Source: Anaeroglomus sp964630775
GTDB lineage: Bacteria; Planctomycetota; Phycisphaerae; Sedimentisphaerales; Anaerohalosphaeraceae
NCBI GenBank assembly: GCA_964630775.1
Contig: CAZVYY010000019.1
Location: 10,924-74,923, forward strand
Reading direction: 5' to 3'
Length of the DNA: 64,000 bases
In this document: positions 16,780-25,033 of the stretch, in pieces
Layout of the letters: every line of letters begins with the position of its first letter
How positions within the stretch are numbered: position 1 is the first letter of the stretch
Translations under genes and position numbers: made by a program
Notes under the pieces: model-generated
The model's input: the letters and a program-made list of their open reading frames with translations, nothing else
Databases searched by the model: none
What the model was told of the DNA's origin: nothing

Positions 16780-18834
16780 TTATTTATTTGCGTCCTGAAT
16801 CACGGACTGAACATCCATATCATACAGGGTCGGCGTCAGCTTCTCCTGCAGGTCAACGATATAGACCTGGGTGTCCTTTGTATCAGCAACAACCACATAC
16901 TTGCGGATTTTTTCCAGCGTCTCTTCAAGCATTTTCAGCCGTTCAATACGTTTATACAATTGAGGATTGGCCTGATAGGCTTTAAGCTGACCGACAAATC
17001 GTTCTCCGGTTGCTTCCGCCAGAGTCGCCTTTTCAAAAGCATCGGCTTCGGCTTGCCGTATCGCCTTGAAGACCTGCCCGCGGGCCTGCTCCAGTGACGC
17101 AGTCAACTGCCTGCGCATTTGTTCATTCTGCTCAGCCGGCAGACTGTCTTTGACTTTGGAGTATTGTCCAATTAATGCATATAACGCATTCACTTCTTCT
17201 ACGGAACCCGCCAATTCGGTCAGCATCCTGATCCGATCCGCCATGGCATTTAAAACCGACGCCTGGCGCGTCTGAATCGCAGCGATGACACTCTGATAAT
17301 CTTCAGCCAGCTTCGGCGGCGGATGAATCCCCTGCAGACCGCATAGCACAATTTCAACGCCCAGCCCGGCCTCGTCGGCGGCTTTTTGAATCCGTTCCTG
17401 CAAAGCACGCGAGGCTTCCAGGCGGCCTTTGCCAAGCAGGCTGAAATCGATGACGTCCTTATCGGTCTCAATCGTCGCACTGGCTCCAAATCGTGTTAGT
17501 TCACGATAACTGATAATCTCAAGCATCTTGGCTGAATCGGTATGGTTGTAAAGATAGTCCGAGACATTCTTGATGCGATAAAAAACAGGGACATTTGCAC
17601 GGACAATACTGACCGGAGGGACCTTGATGTCGCTTTGCTGCTTTGAAATCACCTCCGCCGACGCAACCAGCAAATCAAATTCCTCTTGATAATGCTCCTT
17701 GCCCCAGAGCAGGTCTTTCGCCCCGGCTTCATCTTCGACAAAGCCCACGTTGATCTTCTGAATCAAATCGGTGGGGTACACATAGACAATATCAAACGGC
17801 CACGGCCACTTCAGCGTCAATCCCGGCCCAACCTGTCTGCCCCCCTGCGCCGGATCCGGCGACCCAAAATGCTCAATCACCCCCATTTGTCCCGGCCCTA
17901 CAATCACCAGGCTGGTCATCAGGTACATAATCAGCGCCGCAAATAGAACCAGCGGCAGAATCGCTCGTTCCAGCAGCTTATAAAACCATGTCTGTGAGAC
18001 CTGAAATCCAAACTGATAATCAATCGCATTGGCCACCGAATGAAACAGGCCGCCGGGTTCATTGACCAATCCCAGAAGCCGGCTGTCAAACGCCGCCTGG
18101 GCATACTGACCCGCCACGCGAGGCCGATAAATATCCAGAATTGTATTGAGCAGAATCTCCGCCCCCAGAACAATCATCACCCAGGGAATCGCATATTCAA
18201 GGATGGCCAGGCCAACCGTGTATTTATATTGTGCTCCAATCATCGCCGCGGTCGTCAATGCCCCAAGCGACGCCGTCAGCAGGAGATAGCTGCCCCCTGC
18301 CCGCAGCGGCCGCCAGATCGTCTCGCTGCTCATCCCCGTGGCATACCGGCTGACCAAAAAGCTGATAAAAGCCACCAGTACAATTAAAATAGCCGCCAGA
18401 AATGGATTGGCCAGTTTGGGAGACGCTACGATATCGGTCGCCTTGCGATACAGCAGAAGCCCCGCCGCAATTTCCATACACGCAATCAGCGTCCCGGCAA
18501 TAGGAAGAACCCATTTTTCAAAGAAAACCAGCCGTTTCTGAGCCTGCTCAAACAAGGCTGTCCTGTCCGCCCCGCCGGAAAATATGGTATCCTGCTGAAT
18601 TGCCTTGGACATGCGTGACATATCCAGCTTTTCCTGCTCGGCCAGCGACCGCTGATAAAACTGAATCAGCAGCACCAGCCAGACCAGAGCCCCCGACAGA
18701 ATTTGCCAGCTCAAGAACGACAGCACCCGGGCAGACCAGTAAGCCCCAAGCCAAAATGTCACCAAGAAGAAAACGACCGACAAACACAAGCCCAGCAATG
18801 CGGTATTCTGGGCCTTCTTCGAAGAAATATTCAT
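16780..18834 (-). CDS. Polytopic SPFH-domain protein (HflK-like, about seven membrane helices)
   Basis: This 684-residue protein has hydrophobic segments near residues 12-32, 37-57, 110-133, 145-165, 180-202, 212-235 and 295-317, followed by an HflK-like SPFH domain (IVGPGQMGVIEHFGSP, VGPGLTLKWPWPFD) and a long Ala-, Gln- and Glu-rich coiled region to the C-terminus. Ordinary HflK has one membrane helix, so the N-terminal 290 residues are a large added membrane domain of unknown type. It is the first gene of the operon, followed at 35 bases by hflC. A candidate promoter lies 60-90 bases upstream. I know of no assigned function for this architecture. Confidence 0.82.
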   Translation of the reverse strand: MNISSKKAQNTALLGLCLSVVFFLVTFWLGAYWSARVLSFLSWQILSGALVWLVLLIQFYQRSLAEQEKLDMSRMSKAIQQDTIFSGGADRTALFEQAQKRLVFFEKWVLPIAGTLIACMEIAAGLLLYRKATDIVASPKLANPFLAAILIVLVAFISFLVSRYATGMSSETIWRPLRAGGSYLLLTASLGALTTAAMIGAQYKYTVGLAILEYAIPWVMIVLGAEILLNTILDIYRPRVAGQYAQAAFDSRLLGLVNEPGGLFHSVANAIDYQFGFQVSQTWFYKLLERAILPLVLFAALIMYLMTSLVIVGPGQMGVIEHFGSPDPAQGGRQVGPGLTLKWPWPFDIVYVYPTDLIQKINVGFVEDEAGAKDLLWGKEHYQEEFDLLVASAEVISKQQSDIKVPPVSIVRANVPVFYRIKNVSDYLYNHTDSAKMLEIISYRELTRFGASATIETDKDVIDFSLLGKGRLEASRALQERIQKAADEAGLGVEIVLCGLQGIHPPPKLAEDYQSVIAAIQTRQASVLNAMADRIRMLTELAGSVEEVNALYALIGQYSKVKDSLPAEQNEQMRRQLTASLEQARGQVFKAIRQAEADAFEKATLAEATGERFVGQLKAYQANPQLYKRIERLKMLEETLEKIRKYVVVADTKDTQVYIVDLQEKLTPTLYDMDVQSVIQDANK

Positions 18835-18893
18835 ACTTCCTGTTCCTGTCTTTTCTGGAAAATCGAAGAACTTTCTATTGCTAAAAGAGTAAA

Positions 18894-18922
18894 ACTATAA
18901 TAATTTCCTTAGTTATAAGCAA
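18894..18922 (-). promoter_or_regulatory. Candidate promoter of the SPFH/metal-ATPase/ABC operon
   Basis: On the minus strand TTGCTT and TATAGT are separated by exactly 17 bases, 60 bases before the start of the polytopic SPFH gene. The -10 matches five of six consensus bases and the -35 about three, so it would be a moderate sigma-70-type promoter. It sits in the 158-base divergent gap shared with the ABC-2 permease gene at 18993. Confidence 0.42.
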
Positions 18923-18992
18923 TCCTGACCCGACGATTCGGGAGAATATAACAGGATTCTGACGATAGGTTAAGTACTTTTTTCTGAAAATT

Positions 18993-19958
18993 ATGTTCAC
19001 AGCATTATATAGTATTGCCAAAAACACGTTTGTTGAAACCCTGCGACAACCGATCTATGCGGTTATCATCGTCATAGCCATTCTGCTCTTCATCCTGGCT
19101 CCCTCTGTCAGCATGTACACCCTTGATGAGGACGTTAAGCTGCTCCGGGAATTGGGGTTATCTACGCTGTTTCTGGCGGGATTGTTCATTGCTGTTTTCA
19201 GTGCCACCGGCGCAATTACCGAAGAAATCGAATCCAAGACCATTACCACGGTGCTTTCCAAACCTGTCGCCCGGCCCGTCTTTGTCATCGGCAAGTTCCT
19301 GGGGATTTCCTCGGCTGTCTGTCTTGCCCATTTTATCGGCACCGCCGCTTATCTGCTGGCCGCCCGCCACGGCGTCATGTCCACAGCAAGCGATACCATG
19401 GATGTCCCTGTCGTTGTTGCTGCCATCGCCATCATCCTCGGCAGCCTGCTGATTAGCGCAATTGTCAATTATTCGTATGACTGGAGCTTTTCGGCCTCGG
19501 CCATTGTAACAGGAGCTATTTTATCTGCTATCGCCCTATTCCTGCTGACGTTTGTCAATAAGGAATGGAAAATCGGCCCTGCCGAAGGGCAATTCAGTCG
19601 ATTTGATATCTATGCAAGCCTGCTGCTGCTGTTTGGCACTCTGATTCTGGTAGCTCTGGCGGTTTTATTTTCGACTCGGTGTAATATGGTTATGACATTA
19701 GTCTTTTGTATATCAGTATTTATGCTCGGCCTAATCAGCGACTGGGTCGCCAGCCAATACGCCAGCCAATATCTGTGGGCCAAGATTTATACCACCCTGC
19801 TCCCCAATATGCAGGTATTCTGGATCAGCGATGCCATTTATGAAAAAGGAATCGTTCCCTTCTCCTATCTTATCAAGGGATTGTCTTATTCCGCCTCTTA
19901 TACGGTCGGTATCCTGGCCTTGTCGGTTGCCTTCTTCCAGCGCCGGCAGGTTGGGTAA
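18993..19958 (+). CDS. ABC-2 family transporter permease (divergent, no ATPase alongside)
   Basis: This 321-residue protein has about six membrane segments and the ABC-2 permease coupling loop ITEEIESKTITTVLSKPVARPVFVIGKFLG near residues 73-102, closely matching in type the loop of the permease at 9875-11248. It lacks that protein's large extracytoplasmic domain. No ATPase gene is adjacent, so it probably shares the ATPase at 11264-12481 or uses one elsewhere. No Shine-Dalgarno sequence is visible before the ATG (the preceding bases are TTCTGAAAATT), so initiation may be weak or leaderless. It diverges from the seven-gene operon. Confidence 0.85.
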   Translation: MFTALYSIAKNTFVETLRQPIYAVIIVIAILLFILAPSVSMYTLDEDVKLLRELGLSTLFLAGLFIAVFSATGAITEEIESKTITTVLSKPVARPVFVIGKFLGISSAVCLAHFIGTAAYLLAARHGVMSTASDTMDVPVVVAAIAIILGSLLISAIVNYSYDWSFSASAIVTGAILSAIALFLLTFVNKEWKIGPAEGQFSRFDIYASLLLLFGTLILVALAVLFSTRCNMVMTLVFCISVFMLGLISDWVASQYASQYLWAKIYTTLLPNMQVFWISDAIYEKGIVPFSYLIKGLSYSASYTVGILALSVAFFQRRQVG

Positions 19959-19963
19959 ACAAC

Positions 19964-20416
19964 TTATAACTCCATCATCAGGGCTGTTTCATCACAGTGG
20001 TCCTGCTTGGGGCAAAGAGCGCAGTCACTCCAGACCTTCATCGGGAATGCATTCTTTTCCGCCCGGATAAACCCTGCCTTTTCAAAGAAATCAGGCACCA
20101 GCGTCAGGGTGAAGACCTTCTTAAGCCCCAGTTTACGTGCCTCATCAATGCAGGCATGGACAAGGGCCTTGCCGGTACCCTGACCGAAATAATGCTGGTC
20201 CACCGCCAGGGACTTGACCTCTGCCAGGTCGGACCAGATAACCTTCAGCGCACAACAGCCAATAACCTTGCCATCCTGTTCAGCCACTTTGAATATCTGA
20301 AGGTTCTCATAGATATCCGCCATCGAGCGGAACAGCATCCGATCCAGTTCCGCATAGCAACTGATCAGGCCATGAATGGCTGGGACATCTTTCACCGTGG
20401 CATTTCGTATATTCAT
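19964..20416 (-). CDS. Short ArgA-like GNAT N-acetyltransferase
   Basis: This 150-residue single-domain GNAT protein contains the acetyl-CoA binding loop QHYFGQGTGKALVHAC near residues 74-89 and the C-terminal segment MKVWSDCALCPKQDHCDE, whose Cys-rich ending is characteristic of short N-acetylglutamate synthases annotated as ArgA family. It would acetylate glutamate in the first step of arginine synthesis. No other arg gene is nearby, so the assignment rests on sequence type alone. A well-formed promoter (TTGACT, 17 bases, TAATAT) lies at 20465-20493. It ends 5 bases from the stop of the convergent permease gene. Confidence 0.8.
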   Translation of the reverse strand: MNIRNATVKDVPAIHGLISCYAELDRMLFRSMADIYENLQIFKVAEQDGKVIGCCALKVIWSDLAEVKSLAVDQHYFGQGTGKALVHACIDEARKLGLKKVFTLTLVPDFFEKAGFIRAEKNAFPMKVWSDCALCPKQDHCDETALMMEL

Positions 20417-20464
20417 TTTGCTTAATCCGCACTCGTATTATCCATATTTATCGTTTTGGGCGAT

Positions 20465-20493
20465 ATATTACGTAAGAATCTCGCTTAAGTCAA
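20465..20493 (-). promoter_or_regulatory. Promoter of the ArgA-like gene, sharing an element with the aspS promoter
   Basis: On the minus strand TTGACT and TAATAT are 17 bases apart, about 50 bases before the start codon. The -35 lies within TATTGACTTAAGCGA (20481-20495), which recurs with one change (TATTGACCTAAGCGA) at the aspS promoter, in the same position relative to its -10 box. Confidence 0.5.
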
Positions 20494-20621
20494 TACGCTT
20501 GAATTGGGTTCGTTTGGTTAAAACGAATCAGGCTTAGTCGATGTTTAGCCATATGCCCTATCTACTATGCGGATATATTTAAATATGTCGAGTACATCAT
20601 CTTTATAGATTCGAACCTCTG

Positions 20622-23531
20622 TTACTTGATTGAGTCGTCGGAACAGATGGTTTGGCAGGCAGAGGATTTTATGTGTGAGTTTTGGCCAAGATATTTCCCG
20701 AAAATACTGACCAGTTTTGCCTTGTCAACGGGTTTTGGCAGATAGTCATTACAGCCGTATTCGATGCATTTTTGCATATCGCCCTGCATGGCGTTGGCGG
20801 TCAGGGCAATAATTGGTGTTCCAATACACCGATGTCTCAGGGTCCGGGCGGCATCATAACCATTCATCACCGGCATCTGCATGTCCATCAGTATCAGGTC
20901 GTACGCAGTAGTCGTCGCCGCCTCGACGGCGCTTTGGCCGTTGTCCACAAGGGTTACGGCCAGCCCCATTTTGTTCAGCAGGACTTGAATCAACTGCTGA
21001 TTGGCCGGATTATCTTCGGCAACCAGAATGCTTCCGCCAAGGTTGGCAGAACTATCACGAGATTCTGCATCGGTTATTTCTTGAACAAAATGGACCGTCT
21101 GCGGCATGGCAGCCGACTCTGCTGGCAGCGGCAGCAGAACACTAAAAACAGATCCCTTGCCGGGTTCGCTTTTCACTTCAATGCTTCCACCCATCATTTT
21201 TACCAACTGGCTGGTAATGGTCAGGCCAAGGCCGGTGCCGCCGTATTTGCGGGTGGTGCTGTTATCGGCCTGGGTAAAGGGTTCAAAAATAACCTGCTGT
21301 TTTTCCGGCGGGATGCCAATCCCGGTGTCTTCCACGTCGAACCGTAATTGACTTGTGGAATGCTCGCGATGATATGATACGATCAGACGCACATAGCCCT
21401 GGTCCGTAAACTTGATGGCATTGCCGACCAGATTCACAAGGCACTGCTGAAGTCGCAGGCCGTCGGTACGGATTGTTTTTGGCAGTGTCGGGCTGGAAAC
21501 AATATCAAATTGAATATGTTTGGCCGCCGCCCTGACCTGCATCAGATTTCTGAGGTCATCCAGCAGTTCTGGCAGGGAGCACTCCGCCATTTCAAGTACC
21601 ACCTTGCCGGATTCAATTTTGGACAAATCAAGAATGTCGTTGATGATGTTGAGCAGATTTTTGCCGGCATTGTTGATAATGTCCACATATTTGGCCTGTT
21701 CTTCGGACAGATTCTCTTCGGCCAGCAGGTCGGAAAAACCGATGATGGCATTCATGGGAGTTCGGATTTCATGGCTCATATTGGCCAGAAACTGGGATTT
21801 GGCCAGATTGGCTTCTTCGGCCTTATTTTTCTGATATTCCAGTTCAAGGATACGCCGCTGTTCGGTCAGGTCCGAAATCATGGCAAAAGACCCCACATGG
21901 ATGTTTTTTTCATCAAACAGCGGCGATGCGTTAAACTGGCAAAACACTTTTGTCCCATCCGTGCGATTCAACGCCACATTATAAATGGAGTTTGTCTTCT
22001 GCTCTGAACGAATTTTCAATTGATGCTGAAATATCGCCTTGTTTTCATCGTCTGCCAGATCGAACAGGGTTTTGCCGAGTAACGATTCCGTCCTGAGCAG
22101 CTTGTGCATCGCAGGATTGGCCTCCTGGATTCGCCCCGCCGTATCAACAAGAATAAATCCCTCCAATGAGGAATTGATGATTGAACGCAGGCGTGCCTCG
22201 TTCATAACAATCGCCTGATGCGAGATCAAGGTTTCTTTTAACAGATAGAAATGACAATTCTGCGGCTTATTCAATCCATTAAAAATGGCCGTCGCCATGG
22301 TCTGGCATTCACCATAACCGCATGAATTGCAATTATACAGGTCCTCCTCACCGTATTTGTGCATCTTTCGGTAGATGTCCTGCAACTGCTGCGGGTCGGG
22401 AATACGAAGACTGAGGCTTCCGCTCAAATCAACGTAGCTGCGGAGATATAAATCCTTATTCCAATAGCGAGCGATAACTTCTTCGATATCCGAACAAGAC
22501 CGATTGGAGTCGGCTGCGGCCTGTTCGTAGACCGCCTGCATCTGTTCTCTGCGCTGCCGGAGGGCATATTCCACCTCATCAATGGATTTTTGCGACAGGA
22601 CGGTTCCTGTACCGACATTACAGCCATACTGACAGTTCAGGCAGTCTATCAGCAAAGGGGCCGTACCGTTGTCGATAGAGGATTTGAGGTTATCCAGATA
22701 TTTGTAAACCGCCGGTGCGCCTTCAATTTGCCGGGTCTTATTACGAATATCCGGCATCATTCGCTCAGCCGTCCGGGTCAGTCCGCCTGGCGATGGAAAA
22801 ATGACTGCTCGTTCGGCGGGCGGATTATCAAATTCGGCCTGTTCAAATGTATCCAGCACGATCTGATTGGTCTGCAGATAGCGTTCCAGAGATTGATAGG
22901 TAATATTATAATCACCCAGGCCGGTCTCGATGAATTCGCGTTTTTTGGCGATGCACGGCGAGATGACTGCAATCCGGTGATTGCCGTAATGCGGATAATA
23001 ATGGCGAATCATCTGGATCGTATGCAGCATGGGGCTGTGAACCGGGGCCAGATACGGAATCAATTCCGGTTTGTAGATTTGAATATAATTAACAATCACC
23101 GGGCAGGATTGAGAAATCACGGTTCGGGGATTATTATGCCTGATATATTCAATGTATGATTTGACGGTCAGTTCCGCGCCGAAACTCGTGTCGAACAGGG
23201 CATGGACACCGAGTGACTTGAGCCATCCATTGATATGGAGATACAGGCCTGGAAAATTAGACACCACCGAAGGTGCCATCACCGCCACGATGGGAATATC
23301 ATTGCGGATATCATGCAAGAAAGCAGCAAAATCATCCGTGTAAAAACGCGCATTATGCTTGCAGGCACGCAGACAATTGCCGCAATTGATACACAGGTCC
23401 GGGTTGACCGTGGTAGGATTATCACTGCCGTTATTGGCATATTTGACCGGACAATTGATGATGCAGGCGTGGCAATTGACACACTTGTCGGGCGACACAT
23501 TGATAATCGGATAGTGCTTTGTCATATACAC
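20622..23531 (-). CDS. [FeFe]-hydrogenase-like sensor hybrid histidine kinase
   Basis: This 969-residue soluble protein joins an iron-sulfur input module to a phosphorelay. Two ferredoxin-type 4Fe-4S motifs (Cys 17/20/23/27 and 47/50/53/57) precede a hydrogenase large-subunit domain. Its H-cluster loops are reduced versions of the canonical ones: SQSCP (C143) for TSCCP, SPCIAKKRE (C193) for MPCxxKxxE and C300-QYG-C304 for the last loop. All four cubane-ligand Cys are kept, but the proton-relay Cys before C143 is Ser. A further Cys cluster (CNSCGYGEC, near 397-405), a PAS domain (about 440-560), a kinase core with SHEIRTPMNA, VNLVGNAIKF and GGTGLGLT, and a receiver with EDNPAN and LMDMQMP follow. 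It is probably a cytoplasmic H2, CO or redox sensor rather than a catalyst. An ATG two codons after the GTG is an alternative start. Confidence 0.87.
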   Translation of the reverse strand: MYMTKHYPIINVSPDKCVNCHACIINCPVKYANNGSDNPTTVNPDLCINCGNCLRACKHNARFYTDDFAAFLHDIRNDIPIVAVMAPSVVSNFPGLYLHINGWLKSLGVHALFDTSFGAELTVKSYIEYIRHNNPRTVISQSCPVIVNYIQIYKPELIPYLAPVHSPMLHTIQMIRHYYPHYGNHRIAVISPCIAKKREFIETGLGDYNITYQSLERYLQTNQIVLDTFEQAEFDNPPAERAVIFPSPGGLTRTAERMMPDIRNKTRQIEGAPAVYKYLDNLKSSIDNGTAPLLIDCLNCQYGCNVGTGTVLSQKSIDEVEYALRQRREQMQAVYEQAAADSNRSCSDIEEVIARYWNKDLYLRSYVDLSGSLSLRIPDPQQLQDIYRKMHKYGEEDLYNCNSCGYGECQTMATAIFNGLNKPQNCHFYLLKETLISHQAIVMNEARLRSIINSSLEGFILVDTAGRIQEANPAMHKLLRTESLLGKTLFDLADDENKAIFQHQLKIRSEQKTNSIYNVALNRTDGTKVFCQFNASPLFDEKNIHVGSFAMISDLTEQRRILELEYQKNKAEEANLAKSQFLANMSHEIRTPMNAIIGFSDLLAEENLSEEQAKYVDIINNAGKNLLNIINDILDLSKIESGKVVLEMAECSLPELLDDLRNLMQVRAAAKHIQFDIVSSPTLPKTIRTDGLRLQQCLVNLVGNAIKFTDQGYVRLIVSYHREHSTSQLRFDVEDTGIGIPPEKQQVIFEPFTQADNSTTRKYGGTGLGLTITSQLVKMMGGSIEVKSEPGKGSVFSVLLPLPAESAAMPQTVHFVQEITDAESRDSSANLGGSILVAEDNPANQQLIQVLLNKMGLAVTLVDNGQSAVEAATTTAYDLILMDMQMPVMNGYDAARTLRHRCIGTPIIALTANAMQGDMQKCIEYGCNDYLPKPVDKAKLVSIFGKYLGQNSHIKSSACQTICSDDSIK

Positions 23532-23720
23532 ACGTTAAACTTTGTCCGCAATCCTCTGACTTCATTGACTTTATGTTTTGCAGTCTGCCACAGTCAAAAA
23601 TCCAAGTTGTCAGCAATGCTACTCCAATATCGGGAAAAATACGGACTGGTATAACTACTTATTCTTTATTCGACTATAAATGCGTGCCGATTGTTTTTCT
23701 CTGTGTATTATCAGACCATG

Positions 23721-23736
23721 CCCGCGTTCGCGGGAC
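23721..23736. repeat. REP-like palindrome, copy 1
   Basis: CCCGCGTTCGCGGGAC forms a 5-6 bp GC stem with a tiny loop in an otherwise AT-rich gap. The photolyase gene carries the same element at 30275-30290 with one base different. The core resembles the widespread GATTCCCGC...GCGGGAAT family of small bacterial palindromic repeats. Confidence 0.5.
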
Positions 23737-23770
23737 GATAAAACCCGATAAATTGCTGAAGTAAAAGTCT

Positions 23771-23799
23771 TTGCATATTTAGCGTAGGGTTGTTAAAAT
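23771..23799 (+). promoter_or_regulatory. pilT: Candidate pilT promoter
   Basis: TTGCAT and TAAAAT are spaced 17 bases apart, about 40 bases before the pilT ATG. The -10 matches five of six consensus bases and the -35 is weak. Confidence 0.42.
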
Positions 23800-23839
23800 G
23801 GGCGACAATTCGATACTATAAACCAGGAGTTGTCAGCTT

Positions 23840-24988
23840 ATGCAATATACCACCGATCAGAAGGTCTTCCCGGCCGGGGAAGGTGCCTTGCTCAGCATAA
23901 ATGATATGCTGGCCTATTTCGAGAAACAGGGAGCCATGCGGGTCTCAGACTTGCATATTAAAGTTGGCACACAGCCTTGCTACCGAATTGATGGGGAATT
24001 GGTTAAACTCAAGGGGGGTATCGTCACCCAGGATGTGGCGGAAAAACTGATTTTCCCCGTATTAGGCGAGAAAAACGTCGAATTCCTCAAACGTGATTTG
24101 GCGGTGGACTGTTCTTTCAAATACGGGACAATCCAGTTCCGGATTAACTCCTTTTATGAGAACGACGGCCTGTGTGCGGCCATCCGGGCACTGGGAACAG
24201 TGATTCCGCCGCCGGAACAGATTGGCTTCCCCAATGATGCCTGGCAGGATATCGTCCGGCGAAAACACGGGCTTGTGCTGTTTACCGGGATTACCGGGGC
24301 AGGAAAAAGCACGACCATTGCCTCGCTGATTGAACGGATTAATGACAATCGGGCGTGCCGGATTATCACGCTGGAAGACCCGATTGAATATATTTATTCG
24401 CAGAAAAACTCAATGATTTCCCAGCGGGAAATCGGTCGAGATGTGATGTCTTTCGCAGCCGGATTGCGATCCATGATGCGGCAGGACCCGGATGTGATAT
24501 TTGTCGGTGAGATGCGCGACCAGGAAACGGTGTCCATGACCTTAACAGCCGCAGAAACGGGACATCTGGTATTTTCGACGCTGCACACCCGGGACTCGGT
24601 CGGCTCGATTACGCGTATTCTGGACTTTTTCCCGGAAGGCCGGCAGGAAGAAGTCCGCAACCAGTTGTCGCTGGGATTGCGGTATATCATCAGTCAGAAA
24701 CTGCTGCCTCGCAAAGACGGCAAGGGGCGTGTGGTGGCGATGGAAATTTTAAATAACAACTATGCCATCGCCAACCTGATTCGTAAAAACAAGCTGGAAC
24801 AGGTTTATTCACAGCTTCAGGTCAAGACTAAAAACCAGGTCGAAGAAAAGATGATCACGATGGAGCGTCACCTGGCATTATTAGTCAAACGCGGCATCGT
24901 GGATTTGCGCGAGGCACAGAAATGGGCCAACGACCTCAAGAGCTTCCAGGATGCCATGAACAGCGAAAGCGATCTTGAACTGATATAA
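23840..24988 (+). CDS. pilT: Type IV pilus retraction ATPase PilT
   Basis: This 382-residue hexameric secretion ATPase powers pilus retraction and twitching. It has the N-terminal SDLHIKVGTQPCYRIDGEL segment (residues 37-55), Walker A GITGAGKSTT (about residue 152), the Asp box LEDPIEYIY, Walker B DPDVIFVGEMRD, the His box TGHLVFSTLHT and the arginine-finger region. The C-terminal MERHLALLVKRGIVDLREAQKWA helix is typical of the PilT/PilU group. Walker A has Ile-Thr where most members have Pro-Thr. No other pilus genes are in the window. AGGAG lies about 10 bases before the ATG. Confidence 0.92.
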   Translation: MQYTTDQKVFPAGEGALLSINDMLAYFEKQGAMRVSDLHIKVGTQPCYRIDGELVKLKGGIVTQDVAEKLIFPVLGEKNVEFLKRDLAVDCSFKYGTIQFRINSFYENDGLCAAIRALGTVIPPPEQIGFPNDAWQDIVRRKHGLVLFTGITGAGKSTTIASLIERINDNRACRIITLEDPIEYIYSQKNSMISQREIGRDVMSFAAGLRSMMRQDPDVIFVGEMRDQETVSMTLTAAETGHLVFSTLHTRDSVGSITRILDFFPEGRQEEVRNQLSLGLRYIISQKLLPRKDGKGRVVAMEILNNNYAIANLIRKNKLEQVYSQLQVKTKNQVEEKMITMERHLALLVKRGIVDLREAQKWANDLKSFQDAMNSESDLELI

Positions 24989-25033
24989 AGGGCACGTTGT
25001 CCAGGGGTGCAATGGTTTCTCAGAGAGCTGGAT

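Larger units (their letters stand above)
23532..23839. other. Intergenic region before pilT
   Basis: These 308 bases separate the divergent sensor kinase and pilT. They contain a GC-rich REP-like palindrome (23721-23736) and a candidate pilT promoter (23771-23799). No coding frame, tRNA or terminator was recognised in the remainder. Confidence 0.5.
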
